Position numbers and translations under genes: made by a program. Shown here one piece after another: positions 1 through 6,280 of a stretch of 6,303 bases of DNA. The notes under the pieces are model-generated. The model saw nothing but the letters and a program-made list of their open reading frames with translations, searched no databases and was not told where the DNA came from. The stretch is from Deltaproteobacteria bacterium (lineage in GTDB: Bacteria > Desulfobacterota > UBA8473): positions 1 through 6,303 of the forward strand of contig DAOWME010000178.1 in the NCBI GenBank assembly GCA_030643245.1, written 5' to 3'. Position 1 is the stretch's first letter; each line of letters opens with the position of its first letter.

Positions 1-1111
1 AGGCAGACATCCTCAGAGCAAAAGCGGTCATGTTGAAGCCGGCCATTGGAGCCCCGGGATTGATTCCCAGCTGAAAAAAAGCCTCACGGTCCATTCCCAG
101 GGCTGACCAGTAGGAACTAAAATATTTCTCCATTAACTGGAATGGAAAAACATCATGGCCGGCTGGAACCGGCGTGTGGGTCGTAAAAACGGATGTGCTC
201 TTTACCTCTCTGGCAGCTTCCTCATAACTCATCCCTTGCTGAATCCCTTCCCTGGTTCGTTCCAAAAGTGCAAAGGCGGGATGTCCCTCGTTGAGGTGGA
301 GTATGGAGTGTTTAATCCCGAGGGTACTCAAGACCTGGTATCCACCGATACCAAGAACAATCTCCTGGCGCAGCCGCTGCTCCAAATCCCCTGTGTAAAG
401 GCGGGCAGATATTCCCCGATTCCATGGATCGTTCATATCTATATCCGTGTCCATCAGATATAGGGTGATGCGCCCCACGGCCACCTTCCATAAGGCCACA
501 TAGATTGGAGGTTCAATGAAAGGTACCCTGACGACAAACTGTTTTGCCTCTTCGTCCAGAACCCTGGTTATGGAGGTTGCATCTCTGTCAATGGCTTCAT
601 CTGTATCTTCCTGCCAGCCGTCCTCACGTATCTTCTGACGGACATACCCTTCCGGATACATGAAACCGACTGCCACTAAAGGCACGCCAAGGTCACTACA
701 CTCCTTTAAATAGTCACCAGCTAAAAAACCAAGACCGCCGGCACAAAACGGCAGAGAATGGTGCAACCCATATTCCGCCGAAAAGTAGGCGATGGCAAGC
801 GAACCAGAATCGGAGGCATGCTCGCAAAACCACTCTCCCCTTGTCTCCACGTAATTTCTGAATCGAGCAAGTACTGCATCGTAGTGACGCAAATACTCGG
901 GGTTGCTTGCTGCCGATTCCAGAACCTGCCCGGGAAGCTCCTTGAGCATCTTTACCGGATTATGGATACTATCCTTCCATAGCTGGCGATCCAGCGTCTT
1001 AAAGAGCATTCTGGCTTCTGGATGCCAGCTCCACCAGAGGTTGTAAGCCATTTCCCCGAGGCCTGCCACCCTATCCAGAATATCAGGAAATCTGTCCTTC
1101 ATAGTATTCAT
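1..1111 (-). CDS. glgP: Alpha-glucan (glycogen/maltodextrin) phosphorylase, N-terminal part, cut by window edge
   Basis: Cytosolic enzyme of the GT35 family that releases glucose-1-phosphate from alpha-1,4-glucans, for glycogen or maltodextrin use. I translated the minus strand and found 370 uninterrupted codons running off the left edge. Residues 1-110 resemble the N-terminal domain of the bacterial alpha-glucan phosphorylase subfamily, with LWWSWHPEARMLF at 25-37. Hallmark motifs follow: YFSAEYGLHHSLP (109-121), GGLGFLAGDYLK (125-136), YPEGYVRQ (152-159), LHLNEGHPAF (271-280) and THTPVPAGHD (311-320). The PLP-binding lysine lies in the missing C-terminal half; full proteins of this family are usually 600-850 residues. 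The ATG at 1111-1109 is chosen because AAAGGA sits 6 nt upstream. An in-frame ATG at 1126-1124 has no ribosome-binding site. No frameshift or odd residue was seen. The gene symbol follows the family; substrate preference between glycogen and maltodextrin cannot be told. Confidence 0.93.
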   Translation of the reverse strand, partial: MNTMKDRFPDILDRVAGLGEMAYNLWWSWHPEARMLFKTLDRQLWKDSIHNPVKMLKELPGQVLESAASNPEYLRHYDAVLARFRNYVETRGEWFCEHASDSGSLAIAYFSAEYGLHHSLPFCAGGLGFLAGDYLKECSDLGVPLVAVGFMYPEGYVRQKIREDGWQEDTDEAIDRDATSITRVLDEEAKQFVVRVPFIEPPIYVALWKVAVGRITLYLMDTDIDMNDPWNRGISARLYTGDLEQRLRQEIVLGIGGYQVLSTLGIKHSILHLNEGHPAFALLERTREGIQQGMSYEEAAREVKSTSVFTTHTPVPAGHDVFPFQLMEKYFSSYWSALGMDREAFFQLGINPGAPMAGFNMTAFALRMSA

Positions 1112-1117
1112 AAAATG

Positions 1118-1123
1118 TCCTTT
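1118..1123 (-). promoter_or_regulatory. Shine-Dalgarno site of glgP
   Basis: AAAGGA on the minus strand lies 6 nt before the ATG at 1111. It decides between this start and the in-frame ATG at 1126, which the site itself nearly overlaps. Confidence 0.6.
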
Positions 1124-1143
1124 CATAACAAATGATGATTGTT

Positions 1144-1171
1144 GGACTTAAGGGCTTCGCCCCTAAGTTCC
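1144..1171. repeat. Short hairpin upstream of glgP
   Basis: An imperfect inverted repeat: ACTTA pairs with TAAGT, and the inner GGGC-TTC-GCCC pairs after one A/C mismatch. The outer GG/CC pairs need one bulged T. It falls in the leader of glgP, about 33 nt before its start codon. No T-run follows on either strand, so it is not an obvious terminator. It may be a leader structure or chance. Confidence 0.4.
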
Positions 1172-1225
1172 TTATCCACTTATTACATGCCCGGCTCTTT
1201 CAAGATGCCTCCTACCAAGCAATCC

Positions 1226-1378
1226 CTACTCAAACTCAAATACTTTATAGGCTGCCAATTTAACACCATCATTAAATACGAACTAGGCCAGGGAGTATCC
1301 CCACACAAAGAGTGAAAGTTTCCAGCCTATGGGCGGGAGGATAATCCCATAAACAACGATGAGGGTCGCAATTACCGG
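1226..1378 (-). pseudogene. 3' remnant of a plasma-membrane-type proton-efflux P-type ATPase gene, with in-frame TAG
   Basis: Minus-strand translation from 1378 gives about 50 residues resembling the extreme C-terminus of H+-pumping P-type ATPases (P3A type). The stretch ATLIVVYG, then PPIGWKLSLFVWGYSLA, corresponds to the last membrane helices and usually continues into WF(L/V)NDRVKLAAYR. Here the codon after SLA is TAG (1285-1283), yet the same frame continues as FVFNDGVKLAAYKVFEFE and ends at TAG 1228-1226. The TAG sits where the family has Trp, one base from TGG. The nucleotide-binding, phosphorylation and actuator domains are absent. Upstream, the homology stops near 1378 where AT-rich repeat DNA begins. 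The piece is therefore both truncated and interrupted, and almost certainly dead. It lies 115 bp upstream of glgP on the same strand. The family call rests on remembered motifs, not an alignment. Confidence 0.7.
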
Positions 1379-1398
1379 AATTAAGGGATTGCGAATTG

Positions 1399-1456
1399 AG
1401 AAATTTAGGAATTGAATAGTGCGGCCTGTTTTTAATTCCTCAATTTTTGAATTTCT
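1399..1456 (+). repeat. AT-rich long hairpin
   Basis: The arm at 1399-1415 (AGAAATTTAGGAATTGA) can pair with 1440-1456 (TCAATTTTTGAATTTCT) over 17 positions: 14 Watson-Crick and three G-U if read as plus-strand RNA, with a 24-nt loop. The surrounding 1375-1465 is built from short GAATT/AATTGAG-like units on both strands. It begins where the ATPase remnant loses homology, so it may be a scar of an inserted repeat. No coding content is recognised. Confidence 0.5.
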
Positions 1457-1551
1457 GAGATTTAAAAAGCTATTGTCCTAAACCTTTTTGTTTGAGAGTA
1501 ATCTGTAAACAATGAAGACTTTTCTAATTTCTTATATAATTTTCAAAAGTA
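1457..1551. other. AT-rich intergenic DNA, no gene recognised
   Basis: I see no open frame with recognisable homology, no strong hairpin and no convincing promoter here. It separates the AT-rich hairpin from the inverted-repeat element that begins at 1552. Confidence 0.5.
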
Positions 1552-1777
1552 GTTTACACTTTTCCTAACTTGTGCAGTTACACAAAAAGTTACAAGTGCC
1601 TAAAGTTAATTTATTCTGCTTATTTTATAAACCAGATCTTGGTCAGAATCAAAATCAACAGTGTTTTGGGGCGTATTTCTTAATTTTAGGCACTTTAGGC
1701 ACTTCAAACTTTAGGCACTCATTATTTTTAGATGATAATTAGAACTAATTTTCTCGAAAGTTATAAGAAGTGTAAAC
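1552..1777. repeat. Nested inverted-repeat element, MITE-like, abutting the transposase remnant
   Basis: The left end at 1552-1571 (GTTTACACTTTTCCTAACTT) matches the reverse complement of 1758-1777 at 17 of 20 positions, with the first 10 bases identical. A second inverted pair lies inside it: AGTGCCTAAAGTT at 1595-1607 and its exact complement at 1707-1719. The arms are not symmetric (a 14-nt offset), so one side has gained or lost sequence. No coding sequence is recognised inside. The right end coincides with the point where IS630 homology starts. It may be a small non-autonomous element or the rearranged end of a larger one. Confidence 0.5.
1595..1719. repeat. Four copies of the 10-mer TTTAGGCACT
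   Basis: Direct copies lie at 1685-1694, 1694-1703 (sharing one base with the first) and 1710-1719. An inverted copy lies at 1595-1604. The third direct copy and the inverted copy extend to a 13-bp perfect inverted repeat. Possible roles are transposase- or regulator-binding sites at an element end, or simple repeat expansion. No spacer regularity suggests CRISPR or a plasmid-type origin. Confidence 0.75.
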
Positions 1778-2312
1778 CGGCAAATGAAGGATGCCTTAAA
1801 AACATCCAATTAAAATCTGCATTCCTTGCCGGTAAGACATGGGCACTCAGGGGGCAGACACCAATTGTTCGATTTACGGGAGCGCGTTTTGGTCTCAATA
1901 TGATGGCAGCGATCAGTACGCGTGGCCAGTTGCGTTTTATGTTTGGTCAAAGGAACAATCCAGGCTGAACAAGTCTGTGAGTTTCTGAACAGACTCATGC
2001 ATAACGTCAAACCTTCGGTATTTCTGATCTGGGATGGGTATCCGACTTACAGATCACACAAAGTTAAAAAATGCATTGACTTGTTCAATGGTCAGTTGGA
2101 AGTTTTCGTTCTCCCATTCGTATTCTCCAGAGTTGAATCCGACTGAACAGGTTTGGAACAACGTAAAGTCCCGTGGTGCAGGACGAAAAGTTGTACTTGG
2201 CCCTGATCAACTGAAATCTGCATTGATCAGCCAGTTGAGAAAATTGCAGGAACTCTCAAACATCATCCAATCATTTTTCAGGCGCCCACATTGCCTCTAC
2301 ATCATCAACTGA
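1777..2312 (+). pseudogene. IS630-family transposase remnant, 5'-truncated and twice frameshifted
   Basis: The DDE catalytic domain of an IS630/Tc1-type transposase spreads over three frames. The first part gives GKTWALRGQTPIVRFTGARF and RGQLRFM. A +1 shift near 1939-1950 leads to AEQVCEFLNRLMHN and FLIWDGYP, which holds the second catalytic Asp. Another +1 shift near 2117-2120 (LPP became LPF before YSPELNP) leads to SPELNPTEQVWNNVK, which holds the catalytic Glu. The tail SFFRRPHCLY ends at TGA 2310-2312, the family's usual end. The N-terminal helix-turn-helix half is missing. Where relatives have ADEA/G with the first catalytic Asp, this copy reads ANEG, so that residue appears lost. It cannot make an active enzyme. 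An in-frame ATG at 1732 lies in the neighbouring repeat DNA and is probably not ancestral. Confidence 0.85.
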
Positions 2313-2337
2313 TGTCTATTTGATTATGACCGCATTA

Positions 2338-2518
2338 GGGACGAGGCCGAAATAACTTCCCCATTTGTGCATCTCATCTTCAGGCCATCTTTGCCCGATC
2401 TTCAAACACAAAATCCTCGAAATAGGTAAGACTATTCCTGCGGTTTTGCGCTTTCAGATCGAACAAATCTAACCTAAATCTGAGCGCCAACTTGAGGAAG
2501 TTATTTCAGCCTCGGCCC
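2338..2518 (+). mobile_element. 181-bp palindromic MITE-like element, copy A
   Basis: Non-coding element with terminal inverted repeats CGAGGCYGAAATAACTTCC (2342-2360 and 2496-2514), differing at one position. TTA is present directly on both sides (2335-2337 and 2519-2521) and could be a target duplication. The two halves are imperfectly complementary along their whole length: AACTTCC, AGG, TTTG, CGATCT and CAAAA recur in order on the opposite arm. The apex is AATAG-GTAAGA-CTATT at 2421-2436, at the exact centre. It matches copy B (reverse complement) at 169 of 181 positions by my count. It ends 62 bp before the alaS ATG, so an alaS transcript starting upstream would carry a long hairpin. No transposase is encoded. 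The neighbouring IS630 remnant is a possible but unproven relative of its mobiliser. Confidence 0.85.
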
Positions 2519-2569
2519 TTAGCTTTGGCGGTTTGTGGGCTCATAAACCTGGGAGCTAATGTGTGTTGT

Positions 2570-2573
2570 GGAG
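2570..2573 (+). promoter_or_regulatory. Shine-Dalgarno site of alaS
   Basis: GGAG lies 7 nt before the ATG at 2581 and supports that start, along with the typical MTGSEIR N-terminus. A GGGAG at 2551-2555 could serve the in-frame GTG at 2563, which would add only MLWRFV. Confidence 0.55.
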
Positions 2574-2580
2574 ATTTGTA

Positions 2581-5232
2581 ATGACTGGTAGTGAAATAAG
2601 GAAAAAATTTTTAAACTACTTCGAGAGGAAGGGACACACTATTGTTAGTAGTTCTTCTCTGATTCCTAAACAAGACCCGACCTTGCTTTTTACCAACTCG
2701 GGTATGGTTCAGTTCAAAGGGGTTTTTTCAGGAGAGGAGAAGAGGGAATATACACGTGCTGCCACATCTCAAAAATGTGTACGCGCAGGGGGGAAGCACA
2801 ATGACCTGGAAAACGTGGGTATAACCGCCCGGCACCACACTTTCTTTGAAATGCTGGGTAACTTCTCCTTTGGTGACTATTTCAAGGAAGAGGCTATCGA
2901 CATGGGCTGGGAGTTCCTTATCAAGGAGCTAGGCCTGCCTGTGGATAAGATGTGGATTACTGTGTTCAGGGAAGACGATGAGGCATTCGATTTATGGAGG
3001 GATAGGGTAGGGATACCGGAGGAGAAGATCGTTCGGATGGGGGAGAAGGATAATTTCTGGGCCATGGGAGATACTGGACCGTGTGGCCCCTGTTCGGAGA
3101 TATTGATAGATCAGGGAAAGGAAGTTGGGTGCGGGAGATCCGGTTGCAAGGTTGGGTGTGATTGTGATCGGTTTTTGGAGTTATGGAACCTGGTTTTTAC
3201 ACAATTTGAGCGGAAAGGCGATGGATTCCTGGTCCCTCTTCCTAAGCCAAGTATTGACACGGGAATGGGCCTGGAAAGGATAACCGCTGTTGTCCAGGGT
3301 GTGAAGAGCAACTACGATACGGACCTAATCATGGTAATAATAGACTCCATAGATGAGATATCGGAGAAGAAGTACGGTGATGATGAGAGAGATGACATAT
3401 CCATAAGGGTGATAGCGGATCACAGCCGTGCAGTAACCTTCCTGATCGGAGACGGCGTACTTCCCTCCAATGAAGGCAGAGGATACGTGCTTCGGCGTAT
3501 CATGAGGAGAGCGGCTCGTCATGGGAAGATACTGGGCATAGATAAACCCTTTCTGTATAACATATCCGGTGTTGTTGTAGATGTGATGAAAGAGGCTTAT
3601 CCTGAGCTTGGAGATGTGAGGAACTACATAGCACAACTGGTCTACAACGAAGAAGAACGATTTTCCGAGACACTGAGCAATGGTCTTGCAATTTTGACGG
3701 AGGAGATGGAGAGGTTGCGCGAAAGTGAGAAGAAACAGATCCAGGGTCATTTACTATTTAAGCTTTATGATACCTATGGATTTCCAGTAGATTTGGCGCA
3801 TGAAATAGTAGGAGACGAAGGGTTCACCATTGATGATCAAGGGTTCCAAAAGGCCATGGATGAGCAAAGACAGAGGGCGAGAGAGTCCTGGAAAGGTTCG
3901 GGTGAAGAGGAGGTGTCTGACATATACAAGAAGCTGGCTAAGGATGAAGTAAAGTCCTTCTTTGTCGGGTATGGCGCCGAAAATTTTGAAATATCAGATT
4001 CTGTATTGGTCATCATTAAGGACGGCAGAGATGTGGTCTTGGCTGAGGAGGGAGATATTGTTGAACTTGTAACGGGGAATACACCGTTTTATGGTGAATC
4101 AGGGGGACAGGTAGGAGATGCAGGTTCCATTATGAATGATCTCTTTTTCTTCCAGGTGGAAGATACATTGAGACCAGTGATGGATTTGATTGTTCACAGG
4201 GGCAAAATCAAAAAAGGTTCTATTAGGAAGGGAGACAGGGTGTCTCTCCACATTGACAAAGGCAGACGACAAAAGGTCGCCCTCAACCATACAGCGACTC
4301 ACCTTCTACACTCTGTCCTCAAAGAGGTATTTGGTGACCATGTAAAACAATCGGGGTCCCTTGTTACCCCTGAGAGGCTTCGATTTGACTTTACCCATTT
4401 TTCACAGATAACCAGGCGTGAGTTTTTGAAGGTGGAGGAATTAGTCAATGAGAAGATTAGACAGAATGTTGAGATTGAAACCCGACTAATGCCAATTAAA
4501 AAGGCCATGGAAAGCGGAGCTACTGCCCTTTTCGGAGAAAAATACAGTGACGAAGTGAGGGTTGTGGAAATATCCGAAGATAGTAAAGAACTCTGCGGAG
4601 GTACCCATGCAAATCGCACTGGTGACATTGGCCTTTTTAAGATAACCAGCGAATCCGGTATTGCTGCCGGAGTGAGGAGGATAGAGGCGTTAACAGGTGA
4701 GGAGGCCCTGAGGTATGTTAATCGTGAAGAGGATGATTTGAGAGAGGTTGGATCAATCCTGAAGGCGAGGAAGGAAGAGATAGTAGATAAAGTAGAGAAA
4801 CTGCTCCGCCACAACAAGGATCTGGAAAAGGATGTGGAGTCCTTAAAGGATAGACTGACTGGCAAGCAATCGGGGGATCTCTTGAACCAGGTCAAGGAGA
4901 TCGAAGGGATTAAGGTATTGTCTGCAAAGGTAGACATAGATAGCTCTAAGGGTTTAAGGGATTTCGCCGATAAATTGAGAGATCGATTGAAATCGGGGGT
5001 TATACTACTAGCGGGAGAGAAAGATGGCAATGCCCTGCTGATTGTTGTGGTTACAAAGGACCTTACTCGCACGCTTAATGCGGGCCATATAATAAAAGAT
5101 GTATCTGAAATAGTTGGTGGAAGGGGTGGTGGACGGCCGGATATGGCTCAGGCTGGAGGAAACAGGTTGGAATATCTCGATAGGGCCTTGGAGAGCATTT
5201 ATGAAATAGTGCAAAAGACCGTTTCTACTTGA
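2581..5232 (+). CDS. alaS: Alanyl-tRNA synthetase
   Basis: Class II synthetase that activates alanine with ATP, charges tRNA-Ala and clears Ser/Gly mischarging in its editing domain; cytosolic and essential. It has 883 residues from the ATG at 2581, close to the usual 875-880. The catalytic domain shows TSQKCVRAGGKHNDLENVG (62-80), RHHTFFEMLGNFSFGDYF (84-101) and GMGLERI (228-234). A cysteine cluster at C184, C189, C193 and C195 is a known variant of bacterial AlaRS. The editing domain carries the zinc ligands HTATH (570-574) and CGGTH (672-676). A charged coiled-coil-like stretch follows at about 715-780, then the C-terminal DHHA1-type domain with GGRGGGRPDMAQAGG (846-860). No interruption or missing key residue was seen. 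The 3' end overlaps bamD on the opposite strand by 8 bp. Upstream lies the 181-bp element rather than the recA/recX genes found beside alaS in many bacteria. Confidence 0.98.
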   Translation: MTGSEIRKKFLNYFERKGHTIVSSSSLIPKQDPTLLFTNSGMVQFKGVFSGEEKREYTRAATSQKCVRAGGKHNDLENVGITARHHTFFEMLGNFSFGDYFKEEAIDMGWEFLIKELGLPVDKMWITVFREDDEAFDLWRDRVGIPEEKIVRMGEKDNFWAMGDTGPCGPCSEILIDQGKEVGCGRSGCKVGCDCDRFLELWNLVFTQFERKGDGFLVPLPKPSIDTGMGLERITAVVQGVKSNYDTDLIMVIIDSIDEISEKKYGDDERDDISIRVIADHSRAVTFLIGDGVLPSNEGRGYVLRRIMRRAARHGKILGIDKPFLYNISGVVVDVMKEAYPELGDVRNYIAQLVYNEEERFSETLSNGLAILTEEMERLRESEKKQIQGHLLFKLYDTYGFPVDLAHEIVGDEGFTIDDQGFQKAMDEQRQRARESWKGSGEEEVSDIYKKLAKDEVKSFFVGYGAENFEISDSVLVIIKDGRDVVLAEEGDIVELVTGNTPFYGESGGQVGDAGSIMNDLFFFQVEDTLRPVMDLIVHRGKIKKGSIRKGDRVSLHIDKGRRQKVALNHTATHLLHSVLKEVFGDHVKQSGSLVTPERLRFDFTHFSQITRREFLKVEELVNEKIRQNVEIETRLMPIKKAMESGATALFGEKYSDEVRVVEISEDSKELCGGTHANRTGDIGLFKITSESGIAAGVRRIEALTGEEALRYVNREEDDLREVGSILKARKEEIVDKVEKLLRHNKDLEKDVESLKDRLTGKQSGDLLNQVKEIEGIKVLSAKVDIDSSKGLRDFADKLRDRLKSGVILLAGEKDGNALLIVVVTKDLTRTLNAGHIIKDVSEIVGGRGGGRPDMAQAGGNRLEYLDRALESIYEIVQKTVST

Positions 5233-5986
5233 TCTGTGTGAGAAGGGCCTGAGCTTCATTGCGGTATTCGCTGTCCGGGTAGTTCCGTAACAAGTAGGTA
5301 AGGGAATCCCCTGCCTTTTCTTTGTCGCCCAAGGACAGATGGGTTTTACCAATATAGAGATATGTCTTGTCGGTTACGCTTGATTTAGGGAAATCTCTTA
5401 AGAGACCATTGAACCTGTTGAGAGCGGCACTGTACCTTTTTGTCCTAAAACTGAAATAGCCCACATAAAACTCATGTTGGGACAGCTTTTCTTTGCACGC
5501 ATCAAGTTTTTCCTGGGCCGAAACAGCATGGGTACTAGAAGGATATGTGGAGATGAGGTATTTGAATTCTTTGGCAGCCTTATGTGTAAGTGTCTGGTCT
5601 CTGTCTACTGAGAGGATCTGGCTAAAATAAGCCATGCCGATCTGATATATTACGTAAGGGATAACCGGATTCGTGGGATGGAGTTTTTTGAAGTCCTCGT
5701 AATGGAATACTGCCTCGCTGTATTGTCCCTCGTTGTAATACGAGTCAGCTATTCTCAGCTCGGAAATAGTAGAGTATTTACTTAAAGGATAATTGTCCCT
5801 GACCTGTTGAAAGGTCTCCCGCGCTTTCCAGTATTTCTTTTTCTCATAGTAAGCTGAGGCCTTGTTGAACAATGTGAGGGAGGACTCGACCTTTTTTTCT
5901 GTCCCTGCACAGCCGGTTATGGATAGTATTAGAAATAAGGATAATAATATGAATAAAACGGGGGGTTTTCCGACAGGTCTTTTCAC
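5225..5986 (-). CDS. bamD: Outer membrane protein assembly factor BamD (lipoprotein, TPR protein)
   Basis: Periplasmic lipoprotein of the BAM complex; with BamA it inserts beta-barrel proteins into the outer membrane. It has 253 residues; E. coli BamD has 245. A basic start and a hydrophobic stretch (10-23) precede the lipobox ITGC, so Cys26 should be the lipidated residue after signal peptidase II cleavage. TPR-type helical repeats cover about 35-250, including AVFHYEDFKKLHPTNPVIPY (92-111) and the BamD hallmark DRDQT (128-132), then EFYVGYFSF (172-180) and AALNRF (187-192). The start is GTG 5986-5984, chosen because AGGAG sits 6 nt upstream and the signal peptide follows directly. The stop TAG overlaps the end of alaS. 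No terminator lies between the two genes. Copy B of the 181-bp element ends 15 bp before the start codon, so the native promoter is displaced or supplied by the element. Confidence 0.95.
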   Translation of the reverse strand: MKRPVGKPPVLFILLSLFLILSITGCAGTEKKVESSLTLFNKASAYYEKKKYWKARETFQQVRDNYPLSKYSTISELRIADSYYNEGQYSEAVFHYEDFKKLHPTNPVIPYVIYQIGMAYFSQILSVDRDQTLTHKAAKEFKYLISTYPSSTHAVSAQEKLDACKEKLSQHEFYVGYFSFRTKRYSAALNRFNGLLRDFPKSSVTDKTYLYIGKTHLSLGDKEKAGDSLTYLLRNYPDSEYRNEAQALLTQIK

Positions 5987-5992
5987 AAGTCT

Positions 5993-5997
5993 CTCCT
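5993..5997 (-). promoter_or_regulatory. Shine-Dalgarno site of bamD, supporting a GTG start
   Basis: AGGAG on the minus strand lies 6 nt before GTG 5986. It is only one base from the TTA repeat bordering the 181-bp element, so the insertion stopped just short of removing the ribosome-binding site. Confidence 0.7.
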
Positions 5998-6001
5998 GTT
6001 A

Positions 6002-6182
6002 TAGGCGAGGCTGAAATAACTTCCTCAAGTTGGCGCTCAGATTTAGGTCGGATTTGTTCGATCTGAAAACACAAAAACACAGGAATAGTCTTACCTATTT
6101 CGAGGATTTTGTGTTTGAAGATCGGTCAAAGATGGCCTGAAGATGAGATGTACAAATGGGGAAGTTATTTCGGCCTCGCCCC
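6002..6182 (-). mobile_element. 181-bp palindromic MITE-like element, copy B
   Basis: The reverse complement of this stretch matches copy A at 169 of 181 positions, with equal length and no gaps. TTA flanks it on both sides (5999-6001 and 6183-6185). The apex AATAG-TCTTAC-CTATT (6084-6099) is centred. The inner arms are more complementary than in copy A: 16 of 18 positions in the CGATCT...CACAAAA segment, against 14 of 18 in A. The outermost bases at the bamD-proximal end (TAGG instead of GGGN) have drifted. It lies between any upstream bamD promoter and the bamD ribosome-binding site, so it is probably transcribed as 5' leader. A minus-strand open frame through it (to 5844) has no family features and is not called. 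Confidence 0.85.
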
Positions 6183-6280
6183 TTAGTATATATGTGTTTA
6201 AAGAGAAGGCATATCTTCACATGTCATTTCTTTTTTAGTGTGCATCCAGAAATGAGATATTTTTTCCAAGGTCAAGGAAG

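Noticed and set aside
155..982. Plus-strand open frames opposite glgP
   Set aside because: The minus frame carries continuous phosphorylase motifs; the plus-strand frames have no recognisable domain.
1144..1171. Intrinsic terminator between the ATPase remnant and glgP
   Set aside because: The stem is interrupted and no T-run follows on either strand.
1283..1285. Programmed TAG readthrough (for example pyrrolysine) in the ATPase fragment
   Set aside because: The fragment lacks all catalytic domains and a start; a TGG-to-TAG change in a dead gene is simpler. bamD also uses TAG as its stop.
1595..1719. CRISPR array or replication iterons from the TTTAGGCACT copies
   Set aside because: The units are 10 bp, irregularly spaced, partly overlapping and partly inverted; no spacers or replication gene.
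2563..2580. In-frame GTG start giving AlaRS six extra residues (MLWRFV)
   Set aside because: ATG 2581 has GGAG at good spacing and begins MTGSEIR, the usual AlaRS N-terminus. GGGAG before the GTG leaves it possible but less likely.
2338..2580. T-box or other amino-acid-sensing riboswitch upstream of alaS
   Set aside because: No T-box sequence or terminator is visible, and the same 181 bp also precedes bamD, so a tRNA-Ala-specific leader is not supported.
3130..3165. Cysteine-rich insertion in AlaRS (C184, C189, C193, C195) as a novel feature
   Set aside because: Similar CGxxxC...GCDCD segments occur in many bacterial AlaRS proteins, so it is a known variant.
5844..6080. Minus-strand open frame of 78 codons across the start of bamD and copy B
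   Set aside because: It covers the bamD signal-peptide region in another frame and hairpin repeat DNA; no family features or ribosome-binding site.
6185..6190. Minus-strand TATACT as a -10 box for bamD just outside copy B
   Set aside because: The base match is good, but no acceptable -35 hexamer is found 16-18 nt upstream. It is worth testing but not supported as a feature.
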